DNA of 54,597 bases from BOG-938 sp048498155 (GTDB lineage: Bacteria; Pseudomonadota; Alphaproteobacteria; Caulobacterales; Caulobacteraceae). The DNA lies in the NCBI GenBank assembly GCA_048498155.1, contig JBEHYN010000015.1:1-54597 (forward strand), in the 5' to 3' direction. Of this stretch, positions 17,944 to 26,781 are shown in pieces. The position numbers were made by a program, and so were the translations under genes. Positions within the stretch are counted from its first letter, which is position 1. Every line of letters starts with the position of its first letter. The notes below the pieces were generated by a model. That model made no database searches. It saw only the letters and a list, made by a program, of their open reading frames with translations, and was not told where the DNA came from.

Positions 17944-19479
17944 ATGACCAATCATCTGTTCGGCCAGATGCTGCTGCGCATGGACGGGCTCGAGCGGTCG
18001 TTTATTCGTGTTGCAGGCCAAGCCGGCGCCGAGGACCGAATTTTCTCCTATGGCGACATGCTGAAGCAGTCGGGGCGCCTGGCCCAAGTCTTGGTCCAGC
18101 GCGGCGTGCGGCCTGGAGACCGTGTCGCGGCCCAGGTGGACAAGAGCGCCCAGGCCATACTGCTCTACCTGGCCTGCATCCGGGCCGGCGCGGTCTGGCT
18201 ACCCCTGAACCCAGCCTACACCCTGGCCGAGCTGGACTACTTCATCGGCAACGCTGAGCCGGTGTTGATGGTCTGCGATCCGGCGCGGGCCGATGTGGTC
18301 GGCGACTTGGCGAGCCGCTTGGGCGTCGCCGCGACCGAGACCCTCGCAGCCGACGGGCTTACCGGCAGTCTGGTTGAGCTCGCCGCCGCCATGGACGGCG
18401 CGTTCAGCGATGTGGCGCGCGGGGAGGACGATCCGGCGGCGATCCTTTACACCTCGGGCACCACCGGCCTGTCCAAGGGCGCGGTGCTGAGCCATGGCAA
18501 CTTGGCGAGTAACAGCGCCGCCCTGGCCGAGCTATGGCGGTTCACAGCAGACGACGTGCTGTTGCACGCCCTGCCGATCTTCCACACCCATGGCCTGTTT
18601 GTGGCGACCAATGTCACCCTCATGGCCGGATCGTCCATGATCCTCATGCCTCGGTTCGATCCGGCCGAAATGCTGGCCCGGATGGGTCAAGCCAGCGTGA
18701 TGATGGGGGTGCCGACCTTCTATGTCCGGCTTCTGCAGAGCCCTGCGCTCAACCGCGACGCCGTGGCCGGCATGCGGCTGTTCGTGTCGGGCTCCGCGCC
18801 CTTGCTGGAAGAAACCCACAGGGCATGGTTCGAGTGCACCGGCCATCGGATACTCGAGCGCTACGGCATGACCGAGACTAATATGAACAGCTCCAATCCC
18901 TATGACGGCGACCGGGTGGCCGGCACAGTCGGCCTGCCGCTGCCGGGCGTGGATATCCGCATCGCCGATCCGCAAACCGGCGCACCCTTGCTCCACGGCG
19001 AGGTGGGGATGATCGAGATCCGCGGCCCCAATGTGTTTAAGGGCTACTGGCGCATGCCGGACAAGACCGGCGCAGACCTTCGCCCGGACGGCTTTTTCAT
19101 CACCGGCGATTTGGGCGCCTTCGACGAGCGGGGCTATCTGCGGATCGTTGGCCGCTCCAAGGACCTGGTTATTTCCGGCGGCTTCAATGTCTATCCCAAG
19201 GAGGTCGAGGCCGAGATCGACGCCCTGGCCGGCGTGATGGAAACCGCTGTTATCGGCCTGCCCCACCCAGACTTCGGCGAAGGCGTGACCGCGGTGGTGG
19301 TGCTCAAGCCCGGCGCCGCTTTGGATGAGGACGCCGTGCGCGCCGCCTTGGCGGACAGGCTGGCGAAATACAAACAGCCCAAGCGAATCCTGTTCGTCGA
19401 GGACCTGCCGCGCAACGCCATGGGCAAGGTTCAGAAAGCCGCGCTGCGGCAGACTTACACGCGCCTGTACCAGGACTGA
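17944..19479 (+). CDS. matB: malonyl-CoA synthetase-like AMP-forming acyl-CoA ligase
   Basis: This 511-residue protein starts at ATG 17944. Adenylate-forming enzyme motifs are in order: phosphate loop YTSGTTGLSKG at about residue 169, RYGMTET at about 306, the acid-plus-hinge region FFITGDLG to GRSKDLVISGGFNVYP, and the C-terminal catalytic lysine at about 495 in NAMGKVQK. IFHTHGLFVATNV, MGVPTFYVRLL and TETNMNSSNPYDG followed by AGTVGLPLPGVDIRI are characteristic of MatB, which makes malonyl-CoA from malonate, ATP and CoA. No malonyl-CoA decarboxylase is nearby. The natural substrate could be another short (di)carboxylate. It ends seven bases from the convergent GMC gene. Confidence 0.85.
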   Translation: MTNHLFGQMLLRMDGLERSFIRVAGQAGAEDRIFSYGDMLKQSGRLAQVLVQRGVRPGDRVAAQVDKSAQAILLYLACIRAGAVWLPLNPAYTLAELDYFIGNAEPVLMVCDPARADVVGDLASRLGVAATETLAADGLTGSLVELAAAMDGAFSDVARGEDDPAAILYTSGTTGLSKGAVLSHGNLASNSAALAELWRFTADDVLLHALPIFHTHGLFVATNVTLMAGSSMILMPRFDPAEMLARMGQASVMMGVPTFYVRLLQSPALNRDAVAGMRLFVSGSAPLLEETHRAWFECTGHRILERYGMTETNMNSSNPYDGDRVAGTVGLPLPGVDIRIADPQTGAPLLHGEVGMIEIRGPNVFKGYWRMPDKTGADLRPDGFFITGDLGAFDERGYLRIVGRSKDLVISGGFNVYPKEVEAEIDALAGVMETAVIGLPHPDFGEGVTAVVVLKPGAALDEDAVRAALADRLAKYKQPKRILFVEDLPRNAMGKVQKAALRQTYTRLYQD

Positions 19480-19486
19480 CGGCCGT

Positions 19487-21193
19487 TCAACTCGTGCGGC
19501 TCTTCCACTTGTCCGCTAGGTGCTGGGCCGTGCGCCAGGCCAGCGCCTGCAAGGTGAGCGTTGGATTGCGCGAGCCGCTCGTACCCATCACCGCGCCCCC
19601 GACCACCGCCAGGTTGGGCGCCTCATGGGCGAAACCCCAGCGGTCGACCACATTGGTCTCCGGATTGTCGCCCATGCGCGCCCCGCCATAGGCGTGGGTG
19701 GTGGGGATCATGCTCCCCAGCGCGCCCTTTTCCACCCTGATCGCCCCGGCCGCTTGGTACCAATCGACCATCTTGTTCATCATGAAGGCTGCAATCTTCT
19801 TCTCGTTGTCCTTGAAGTCCGCCGTGATGCGCGGCACGGCAAAGCCGAGCGGATCCTTCACCACCGGGTCCAAGTCCACGACGTTGTCTTCGTAAGGCAA
19901 GGTGGTCTTTTGTAGATAGGCGCCGTTGGTGCGGTCTGCGTTGCGCATAACGAAGGCCTTCCAGTCCGAGCCCCAAGTCTTGGTCTGGCCGAAGGTCGAC
20001 ATGCTGGCGGCCAGGATCGGGCGGCGACTGGGGTAGATCCACATATTGCCCCCGCCAATGAAATCTAGGCCTGAGTGGTCGAAGTTGTCGTCTGCCCAGT
20101 TGTCCACGCCGACCCCTTGCGCCGGCAGGCCGTACCAACTGTTGATGTTGTGTGGAAACAGCGCCGACACATGGGCGCCCTGGTTGTGGCTCATATAGTG
20201 GCGGCCAACCTGGCCATGGTTGTTGGCCAAGCCGTTGGGGAAGGCCTTGGACTTGGACAGCAGCAACAGCCGGATGTTCTCATAGATATAGCCGGCCAGG
20301 ATCACCGCTTCAGCCGGCTGAAAATAGACCTCTCCATCCTTCAAATAGGTCACGCCGGTGACGCGGCCGTTGCGGTCGACCTCTACGTTGGTGACTCGCG
20401 CACCCGTGACGATCTGCAGCCGCTGGGTCGCCAGGGCCTTGGGAATGGTGCTGACGGCGGTGGAGCTCTTGGCGTTTACATGGCAACCCGCGCGGTCGCA
20501 CCAGCCGTGGTAGGCGCAGCCAGGCCTTCCCTCGTAAAGCACTGAATTAACCGCCGCCGGTCCGGGGAACGGGTGCAGACCGATGCCCTTGGCCGCCTTG
20601 GTCATCAAGTCGGTGAACTCGGTCCCGCGTAGGGGCGGCATGGGATATTCGCGGCTGCGGGCGCCTTCGAACATATTGCCGGCCGGATCCAGCTTGCCGC
20701 CGATATTGCCGGCCTTGCCCGAGATGCCGACCTCGTACTCGACCTTGTCGTAATAGGGCTCCAACTCCTCCAGGCCGAAGGGCCAGTCCTCCACCGTCGA
20801 TCCCTTGGGGATGCGGGCCGCGCCGTATCGGGCGGTGGTTGCGCTAACCACCTTGAAGTCCCACGGGTTCAGCCGCCAGCTTTGGCCCCAATAGTGCAGA
20901 CTGGAGCCGCCCACGGCGTTCATCATGGGATGATAATCAGGGCGGGGCGAATAGGGTGCGCCGGCAAAAGGGCGGTGCGTGGGCACCTCGCGGTTGGCCT
21001 TCTGCGCTGCCTGGGGCCAGCCCCGGAAGTTGTTGCTGATCTCGTCCGGAGCATAGTCGGCCGGACTCATCCAGCCGCCGGCCTCCAGCCCGATGACGTC
21101 CAGTCCAGCGCGGCAAAGGGGCAGGGCCGCCACCCCGCCCGCCGCGCCCAGGCCCACGATCACCACATCGGTCTTTTTCAGGGTGACGGTCAT
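19487..21193 (-). CDS. GMC family FAD oxidoreductase (gluconate 2-dehydrogenase large-subunit type)
   Basis: This 568-residue protein starts at ATG 21193, inside an ATGA overlap with the small-subunit gene. The longer open frame upstream is only a shadow of that gene. The N-terminal dinucleotide site is VVIVGLGAAGGVAALPLC followed by an acidic GLEAGG. The FAD covering motif is NAVGGSSLHYWGQSWRLNPW. The C-terminal catalytic region has PTTHAYGGARMGDNP (His) and GTSGSRNPTLTLQALAWRTA (Asn), as in GMC alcohol dehydrogenases. It lacks its own signal peptide, so export with the Tat-tagged partner is expected, as in gluconate or sorbitol dehydrogenases. The substrate is likely an alcohol or sugar-type hydroxyl. 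The third, cytochrome, subunit is not adjacent. Confidence 0.9.
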   Translation of the reverse strand: MTVTLKKTDVVIVGLGAAGGVAALPLCRAGLDVIGLEAGGWMSPADYAPDEISNNFRGWPQAAQKANREVPTHRPFAGAPYSPRPDYHPMMNAVGGSSLHYWGQSWRLNPWDFKVVSATTARYGAARIPKGSTVEDWPFGLEELEPYYDKVEYEVGISGKAGNIGGKLDPAGNMFEGARSREYPMPPLRGTEFTDLMTKAAKGIGLHPFPGPAAVNSVLYEGRPGCAYHGWCDRAGCHVNAKSSTAVSTIPKALATQRLQIVTGARVTNVEVDRNGRVTGVTYLKDGEVYFQPAEAVILAGYIYENIRLLLLSKSKAFPNGLANNHGQVGRHYMSHNQGAHVSALFPHNINSWYGLPAQGVGVDNWADDNFDHSGLDFIGGGNMWIYPSRRPILAASMSTFGQTKTWGSDWKAFVMRNADRTNGAYLQKTTLPYEDNVVDLDPVVKDPLGFAVPRITADFKDNEKKIAAFMMNKMVDWYQAAGAIRVEKGALGSMIPTTHAYGGARMGDNPETNVVDRWGFAHEAPNLAVVGGAVMGTSGSRNPTLTLQALAWRTAQHLADKWKSRTS

Positions 21194-21882
21194 CGGACTT
21201 TGCTCCCCGCGCCGCGCGTATCGTGGGGCATATCGGCCATGTCTTGATGGGCGCCGTGCGAACGGTTGAACATGGCGAAGTCGTAGGCGGACTCGTGGGT
21301 GGGCTTCAGGTGGGGATCCATCCCCTGCTGCTCGGCGCTCGCCATCAGCCGCAGGCCCGGATAGCCGATCAGGTCCCATCCGATGAAGTCGGCGTTGCCG
21401 CCATAATAGGGGTCGCCGAACATGCCTTGCAGGGTGTGGCCGCGCACTAGGGCAAAGAAAGCGCTTTCCCTGGCCTCTGTCTCGGTCAGCACCGCGTCCT
21501 GCTGCTCGGGCGAAAGCTGTGCGAATGGTGCGCCGTGCGCGGCCTGGGCGCGGGCGTTCAGGGCGCCGAGGCCGCTGCGATACAGTTCGCGCGAGGAGGC
21601 CAAGGCTCCGGCCAGGGCGCGGTCGATATAATGCGCCGCGCGCGCCTCCTTGGCGCCGGGCCCAGCGGCGTCGCTGGGGATCAGGCGCGCGCAAAAGGCC
21701 TCCAGAACATCGGCCTCGATGGCGGTGAGGGCTTCAAGCGCCTCCCGGCGAGGCGGGCTGTGCGGGGCCGCCGCGTGGGTCTGGCCGCCTACGGACCCCG
21801 CTGCCGCGCCCGCCACGCCCGCACCGCGCAACAGGGCTCGCCGAGAGAGAGACGTCTTGGCGTCCTGGTCTTTGTCTTTCAT
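21190..21882 (-). CDS. gluconate 2-dehydrogenase subunit 3 family protein, Tat-exported
   Basis: This 230-residue protein starts at ATG 21882. The Tat signal is LSRRALLRGAGVAGAAAG. The mature part begins with the family pattern LTAIEADVLEAFCARLIPSD, then AHYIDRALAG and FFALVRGHTLQGMFGDPYYGGN, and ends with FNRSHGAHQ. Subunit 3 proteins carry the folded FAD subunit across the membrane and complete the periplasmic dehydrogenase. The stop overlaps the large-subunit start by four bases, which indicates coupled translation. It follows the broken quinoprotein gene by 18 bases. Confidence 0.9.
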   Translation of the reverse strand: MKDKDQDAKTSLSRRALLRGAGVAGAAAGSVGGQTHAAAPHSPPRREALEALTAIEADVLEAFCARLIPSDAAGPGAKEARAAHYIDRALAGALASSRELYRSGLGALNARAQAAHGAPFAQLSPEQQDAVLTETEARESAFFALVRGHTLQGMFGDPYYGGNADFIGWDLIGYPGLRLMASAEQQGMDPHLKPTHESAYDFAMFNRSHGAHQDMADMPHDTRGAGSKVR

Positions 21883-21900
21883 CGCATCATTCCACGGCTT

Positions 21901-22335
21901 TCAGAGAATGGAATAGGCCAGCAGCACATTGCCCGGCGCGCCATTGGCGATGGCGTAGCCCGAGCCGATGAACATCATGCCGCCGCTCACGGTCACCCCG
22001 CTGCCGATCAGCGAGCCGCCGTGGGCGGGCACATGGTTGACGGTGTCAAAGTTCCGCGCCGTCTCCAGGGTCCACAGACAGCGGCCGTCCCGCTGGGAAA
22101 GGCCGGTGATCCGGCCGTCCGCGCCCGAGTTCAGCACCGCGCAGGGGATGCCGGTGGCGGCCGCGGCGTTGCCATGGCAGCCCAAGCTCTTCTGCTGGAA
22201 CAGGGCAAAGCCTTCGTCGGTATCGACGCGAGGCAGGGGCGCGGCCATTGAGGCCAGGGCCACGGCCAAAGCCGGCAGGGCGGCGATGATCCAAGCGCAG
22301 GCCTTTCCAGTCATTTTTTCCGCCCACGCTTTCAT
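21901..22335 (-). pseudogene. internally deleted quinohaemoprotein (polyvinyl-alcohol-dehydrogenase-like remnant)
   Basis: The 144-codon frame joins an export signal (residues about 1-32; start 22335, or 22314 as alternative) and a haem-like region FALFQQKSLGCHGNAA directly to the last propeller blades of a PQQ enzyme (GADGRITGLSQRDGRCLW, ETARNFDTVN, PAHGGSLIGSGVTVSGGM, NGAPGNVLLAY). The C-terminal pattern is that of polyvinyl-alcohol-dehydrogenase-type quinoproteins, normally over 600 residues. Most of the propeller is gone. The haem motif reads SLGCH instead of CxxCH, Ser50 replacing the first Cys by what would be one base change. It leads the GMC genes, so its promoter may still drive them. 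A short functional product is unlikely but not excluded. Confidence 0.75.
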
Positions 22336-22436
22336 TGTTTGGCGGGCAGTTTGGGGTAAGGAGTGACGGTCGTAAAGGCGCGGCGACCGGTGCTTGCGCC
22401 GCTACATAGTCCAAAGGTTGCGGGCGCTCGAATTGC

Positions 22437-22631
22437 ATGACGCCGATAGATCAAAGCCCGCCGAACCTGCCCCATCCGCCCGTAAAGCCGGACGTGGAGG
22501 AATGCTGTAATCGCGGCTGCTGCCCCTGCATCTTCGACTATTATTGGGATGCGATGGAGCGGTGGGAGAAGACCGTGCGCGAGCGCGGCGCCGATCCCCA
22601 TGCGGTGTTGGAGGCCTTGGACAGGCGCTAG
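22437..22631 (+). CDS. small cysteine-rich oxidoreductase-like domain protein
   Basis: This 64-residue protein starts at ATG 22437. The core is VKPDVEECCNRGCCPCIFDY followed by YWDAMERWEK, the short oxidoreductase-like N-terminal domain (Oxidored-like), with five cysteines in a CC-x3-CC-x-C arrangement. Free-standing versions are common in proteobacteria and may bind a metal or an iron-sulphur cluster; the function is unknown. The stop TAG shares a CTAG palindrome with the stop of the convergent TonB receptor gene. Divergent from the remnant quinoprotein. Confidence 0.8.
   Translation: MTPIDQSPPNLPHPPVKPDVEECCNRGCCPCIFDYYWDAMERWEKTVRERGADPHAVLEALDRR
22628..22631. other. CTAG palindrome giving both convergent genes their stop codon
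   Basis: TAG on the plus strand (22629-22631) ends the small Cys-rich gene, and TAG on the minus strand (22630-22628) ends the TonB receptor gene. No room remains for a terminator, so transcripts must overlap. Confidence 0.9.
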
Positions 22632-24778
22632 AACATGGCGGTGATGGTCAAGCTGGCCGCGATGGGTTCGAGCGGGTGGACCTGCAGGCCGCCGACGCCC
22701 TCGGCGGGCTCGCTGGGCAGGCGCGAGGTGTAGAAATAGGCCGCCGAGTCCGATTTTGTATTGAAAAGATTGAATATATTGGCCTGAATTCGGAGTTTGT
22801 CATTGACCTTGTAACCCAGGTCGAGGTTGACTTCGCTGTATCCTTTGTCCTGCGGATTCTCGGTTCCGTCATTGACGGGATATGGGCCCAGAATGCGCCA
22901 CTGTAGGCCGCCGAACCAGGGTCCCAGATTGTCGACCAGCGCCCCGAATGAGCCGATGAAAGTCGGCGCGTTGGCGATAAACGGTCCGTCCAGCTCGAAA
23001 GCCGCCAGATCGCCGCCCGTGTAGCGGGCCTTGGAGAAAGCCAGGTCGGTGTTCAACTCGATCCAGCTGAAGGGCCGATATTCGGCGGACAGCTCAACGC
23101 CCTGGCGGCGGCTGGGCGCGGAGGCCTCATCCTGACCGACATCGGAATTGTAGCGGAGCTCGGAGCTAAATTCCTGCTGAAATAGGGCAATCTGAACCTT
23201 GAGCTTCGGAATGATGTCGGTCCGCAGCCCGATTTCTCCGCCAGTGGCTTGGGCCAGCAGGGGGGTTCGGCCCGCCGTGATGGGAATGCCTTCGGCCGCG
23301 ACCGTGCCAAACACGCCGCGAACGTCGTCCGAGTGAAATCCGCGCCCAGCGCTCGCGTAGAACTCGGTCTTGTACCAGGGGCCGAGGATCAGGCTGCCCT
23401 TGGGCTGAAACAAGGTTTCATGGCCCGATCCGCTCAGGGGGAAGGTCAGGCTTTGGTCCTTAGCGGCGTAATATTCCTCGCGCACCCCTACCACCGTGCG
23501 CAGCCAACTGGTCCATCGCGTGGTGTTTTCGGCATAGGGCGCCAGGTCCAGCAACTCGACCCGGTCCGCATTGCAGGCGCCGTTGACGGCGGTGACGGGG
23601 ATCGCCGGTCCGGACGGCTGTTCGACCTCGCAATAGGGCAGAACTTGCCGATGCAGGACGTGGCGCCGGTCGATGTAGTTGCGGTCGTAACGGGCCTGCA
23701 GACCCAAGGTGAAATCGCTGGTGATGGCGCCGAATGTCAGATTTCGGACATAGGCCGCCTGGCCGCCGAAGGTGTCGCGCGTTTCATCCTGCTGCTCCTG
23801 ATCGCCGTTGATCGGATCGTCCAGATAGTGGGTGAAGTTGTTCCACAGCGTCATGGTGGCGTGAATGGCGTAGGCGCTGCCGGTGAAGCTCCAGCCCTCG
23901 CCCATGGCGGCGTAGTGAGCGGACAGGCTGTAACGTTCCGAAAGATTGCCGTCGGTGGAATCCAGGGTCCCGAAGCGGCCAATCAATCCCTGTGACACAG
24001 TCCGCGCGGGTTGGTCGGTGGTGAAGTTGCCAGTGCTTTTGTACAGCATGGCGGTGAGGGTGAAGCCGTCCGCATCTGAGCCGTGCGCGTAGCGGACCGT
24101 GGCGTTGACCCGGCTGAAGTTGTCGGGATGCTCCCACGGTCCATCCAGGTGGCCCAGGCTGACGCCGCCCAGCAGGGTGTCGTTTTCGCCGAAGCGGCGA
24201 GAGCCCCCGACGAACGCGCTACGCATGCCCAAGGTGCCGACGGTGGCCGAAACCTGATTGGGCAGTTCGTTGGTCAAGCGGATATGGGTCGAGGCCACGG
24301 CGCCGAAATCGCCCACGGCCGCATAATAGGGGCCCTTAGTGTAGTCCATGCCCTGCATCATCTGGGGCATCATGAAATTGACGTCTGAATAGCCCTGGCC
24401 GTGAGCATTGGTCGGGCGGTTCACCGGCATGTCATCGACGAAATTGGCGATGTCGGTGCCGTGGTCGAGGTTGAATCCCCGGATCAGATACTGGTTCGCC
24501 TTGCCCTCCCCGGAGTGAGCGGTGACCACCAGGCCTGGGACGGACTCCAGCAATTGGCCTACCCGATAGACCGGCCGCAGCTCCAGCTCCTTGCGGGTGA
24601 CCACACCTTGACTGGCGGTCACCGCCTTCCCGAGAAGATCCGCGCGCGAGGCTGTGACCACCACCTCGTTGCCAGTCTCCGCCGCCTGCGCCGCCTGGGC
24701 CACGAGAGAGAGGCTGGAGGCGGCCAACAGCACACGCCGGCGCAGCGCCGGGCCAGATCCCGGACATGTAAGCAACAT
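22628..24778 (-). CDS. TonB-dependent outer-membrane receptor
   Basis: 716 residues from ATG 24778, preceded by AAGGGGA. The upstream open frame to 25057 is not needed. The signal peptide ends at AQAAQA. A TonB-box-like NEVVVTAS segment is followed by the plug (VGQLLESVPGLVVTAHSGEG, then QYLIRGFNLDHGTDIANFVD, then YYAAVGDFGAVAS). The beta-barrel ends with LRIQANIFNLFNTKSDSAAY, TLTITAMF-like strands and a C-terminal Phe, as outer-membrane proteins require. The HGTDIANFVDD plug variant is of the kind found with HupE/UreJ-type permeases. The ligand is unknown; a metal complex fits the divergent operon, an organic substrate fits the rest of the island. Confidence 0.92.
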   Translation of the reverse strand: MLLTCPGSGPALRRRVLLAASSLSLVAQAAQAAETGNEVVVTASRADLLGKAVTASQGVVTRKELELRPVYRVGQLLESVPGLVVTAHSGEGKANQYLIRGFNLDHGTDIANFVDDMPVNRPTNAHGQGYSDVNFMMPQMMQGMDYTKGPYYAAVGDFGAVASTHIRLTNELPNQVSATVGTLGMRSAFVGGSRRFGENDTLLGGVSLGHLDGPWEHPDNFSRVNATVRYAHGSDADGFTLTAMLYKSTGNFTTDQPARTVSQGLIGRFGTLDSTDGNLSERYSLSAHYAAMGEGWSFTGSAYAIHATMTLWNNFTHYLDDPINGDQEQQDETRDTFGGQAAYVRNLTFGAITSDFTLGLQARYDRNYIDRRHVLHRQVLPYCEVEQPSGPAIPVTAVNGACNADRVELLDLAPYAENTTRWTSWLRTVVGVREEYYAAKDQSLTFPLSGSGHETLFQPKGSLILGPWYKTEFYASAGRGFHSDDVRGVFGTVAAEGIPITAGRTPLLAQATGGEIGLRTDIIPKLKVQIALFQQEFSSELRYNSDVGQDEASAPSRRQGVELSAEYRPFSWIELNTDLAFSKARYTGGDLAAFELDGPFIANAPTFIGSFGALVDNLGPWFGGLQWRILGPYPVNDGTENPQDKGYSEVNLDLGYKVNDKLRIQANIFNLFNTKSDSAAYFYTSRLPSEPAEGVGGLQVHPLEPIAASLTITAMF

Positions 24779-24809
24779 GAAATCCCCTTGCGAACGCCTT
24801 ACGACCCCA

Positions 24810-24824
24810 CCGGCGCTGCCGGTA
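24810..24824. promoter_or_regulatory. short perfect inverted repeat in the TonB receptor leader
   Basis: ACCGGC-GCT-GCCGGT lies 32 bases upstream of the receptor start, in the 279-base divergent region. It could be an operator half-pair or a leader hairpin. No Fur- or NikR-like consensus is evident. The rest of the divergent region holds no gene. Confidence 0.35.
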
Positions 24825-25057
24825 TGGTGTGACATACGAGCCGGGTGGCCCAATCCCTCAGCCAAGTCGCCATGTCGGGTTTGCAGCCTGTTTGGATTCT
24901 GCGACAGGTTGCGGGATTGTGCGCGCCGGCGCGTATGTGATCGTGCGGAGTTCGCGCGAGCGCGGCGGTGACGCCTGGGTCGCAAGCACCGCTGGCGGTG
25001 CGAACGGTGGGGAGACTGGACGCTGACTAAGCATCGAGAACGGGCGCAAGGTCCCAC

Positions 25058-25876
25058 ATGGTAGGCGTCAGTCGGCGTGATCTTGGCGCCATCAGCCGCT
25101 GGATTGGCGCCCTTGATCTTCGCGTGCGCGCCATGGTGGGCCTTTTGCTTGTCGCGGGCCTTGGCTTGGCGGTCTGGGCTGTGCTGAACGGACAGGCGGA
25201 GGCTCGCCTGCTCAGCGCCGATCCGGACACCTTGCCCGCGCAGCCCTCACTGATGCATTTCGCCGCCCAGCGTGGGAAGGGCGTTTTCAAAAGTCATTGC
25301 GCCAGCTGCCACGGGCAGGGCGGGCAGGGCCACTATACCCTGGGGATCGCCAACCTTGCCGACGCCGACTGGCTGTATGGCGAAGGCGATGTCAGCGACA
25401 TCGAGACCGTGGTGCTGTACGGCATCCGCGCACAGAACTCGCGCACCTGGAAGCTGGCCGACATGCCGGCGTTCGCACGTCCCATCCCCTATCCGCGCGA
25501 GCCGCTGATCAAGCCCCTGACGCCGGACGATATCCGTGACGTGATTCAGTTTCTCCGCGTCGCCCAGGGACAGTCCGCCGATGCCGATGCAGCTGGCCGA
25601 GGCGCAAAAATCTTCGCTACACGGGGCGGGTGCTATGACTGCCATAGCCATGACGCCAGGGGCGATCCGGCCATCGGCGCCCCGAACCTGGCCGACCCCA
25701 TCTGGCTGTTTGGCGACGGTTCGACGAAATGGATTTACGACAGCATCGCTTACGGGCGCGCCGCAGCGTGCCCGTCCTGGGTCAACCGATTAAGCCCCGG
25801 CGAAATCCTTGAAGCATCCGTGTACGTCTACACCCTGTCGCACGGCCGCAATTCATCCAAGCCGAGTTTGCCATGA
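25058..25876 (+). CDS. membrane-anchored di-haem cytochrome c (CcoP-like)
   Basis: This 272-residue protein starts at ATG 25058, preceded by AAGG. One transmembrane helix spans about residues 26-44 (MVGLLLVAGLGLAVWAVL). The first haem domain has CASCH at 81-85 and GIANLADADWLYGEG; the second has CYDCH at 192-196 and GAPNLADPIWLFGDG. These duplicated haem-plus-LxDxxWLxG units are the plan of CcoP/FixP, subunit III of cbb3 oxidases. No CcoN or CcoO is present, so it acts with another partner. It is the first gene of a coupled operon with the isomerase and HupE-like genes and is divergent from the TonB receptor. Confidence 0.88.
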   Translation: MVGVSRRDLGAISRWIGALDLRVRAMVGLLLVAGLGLAVWAVLNGQAEARLLSADPDTLPAQPSLMHFAAQRGKGVFKSHCASCHGQGGQGHYTLGIANLADADWLYGEGDVSDIETVVLYGIRAQNSRTWKLADMPAFARPIPYPREPLIKPLTPDDIRDVIQFLRVAQGQSADADAAGRGAKIFATRGGCYDCHSHDARGDPAIGAPNLADPIWLFGDGSTKWIYDSIAYGRAAACPSWVNRLSPGEILEASVYVYTLSHGRNSSKPSLP

Positions 25877-26781
25877 CCGCCAAACCTTCTGCGTCGCCCG
25901 CTAGACCCAAGGCCGGCTGGCGCGACGCCGCCCAGGTCAATCTCACCCGCTCGCGGTGGGCCTACGCCATCGGGGCTGTGATCGGCCTGCTCATGGCGGG
26001 GTTTGCCCTGTTCACTGCCAAGGGCACCTCGACCCTGGTGGTGCCCCCCGAGGACGTGGCCCTGGTCAACCAGCAGCCCATATCCCGCGTCGATTTCGAC
26101 CTGCAGATCAAGGCGCTCTATAACGTTGCATCCTCCCAGGCCACGCGAGACCAGCGCCAGGCGGTGCTGAACCAGATGATCCGCGAGGAGCTGTTCGTTC
26201 AGCGCGGCAAGGAACTGGACGTGGCCTCGGTGGACGCCGACGTGCGCACCGCCATGGTCAATGCCGTCGAGCAAGGCATCGGCGCCGACGTCCTGGCCAG
26301 CCGGCCGTCGGATGAAAAGCTGATGGCTTGGTACCTCGAGCACAAGGACGCCTATTCCAACGAAGGGACCATGACGGTTCGTGACTTGGTGTTTGCCCCC
26401 GTCAGCGCCGACGCAGCGGCGCAGGCGCTCAAGTCAGGCCAGGAGCCGGACGCGGTTGCGGCCCAATTCAAGGGCAAGGACTCCGGCCGGGTCAGCGGAG
26501 AGGAGTTTTATTTCGCCGCCAAGATTCACTTGGGCGATCAGATGTTTAACGCGGCCCGCGCCCTGGCCAATGGCCAGGCCTCCGCGCCCATGCCCTCAGC
26601 GGATGGCGCTCATATCCTCTATATGATCGCCAACACGGCCCCGGTGCCCAAAGCCTTTGAGGAAGCCCGCTCCCAGGTGCTGGCCGACTATCAGAAGGCC
26701 GCCATTATACGGCTGCAGTCGGGCGACGAAAATTTCTTCCGCAAGCGCGCCAATGTTCAGATCGCTGAGGATCTTCGCTGA
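25873..26781 (+). CDS. peptidyl-prolyl cis-trans isomerase-like protein (SurA/PpiC type), membrane anchored
   Basis: This 302-residue protein starts at ATG 25873 in an ATGA overlap with the cytochrome gene. One transmembrane segment covers about residues 29-48. The periplasmic part opens with VNQQPISRVDFDLQIKALY and RQAVLNQMIREELFVQRGKEL, the SurA-N-like chaperone region. A degenerate parvulin domain follows (YSNEGTMTVRDLVFAPVSAD ... GEEFYFAAKIHLGDQM). The usual catalytic residues cannot be placed confidently, so it may be a chaperone rather than an isomerase. Coupling to the HupE-like gene suggests it helps fold or insert an exported partner. Confidence 0.82.
   Translation: MTAKPSASPARPKAGWRDAAQVNLTRSRWAYAIGAVIGLLMAGFALFTAKGTSTLVVPPEDVALVNQQPISRVDFDLQIKALYNVASSQATRDQRQAVLNQMIREELFVQRGKELDVASVDADVRTAMVNAVEQGIGADVLASRPSDEKLMAWYLEHKDAYSNEGTMTVRDLVFAPVSADAAAQALKSGQEPDAVAAQFKGKDSGRVSGEEFYFAAKIHLGDQMFNAARALANGQASAPMPSADGAHILYMIANTAPVPKAFEEARSQVLADYQKAAIIRLQSGDENFFRKRANVQIAEDLR

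Noticed and set aside
19487..21694. 735-codon version of the GMC oxidoreductase
   Set aside because: The first 167 codons are an out-of-frame reading of the Tat subunit gene; ATG 21193 gives the FAD-binding start directly.
25058..25876. CcoP as part of a local cbb3 oxidase operon
   Set aside because: No CcoN, CcoO or CcoQ genes are in the window; only the di-haem domain plan is shared.
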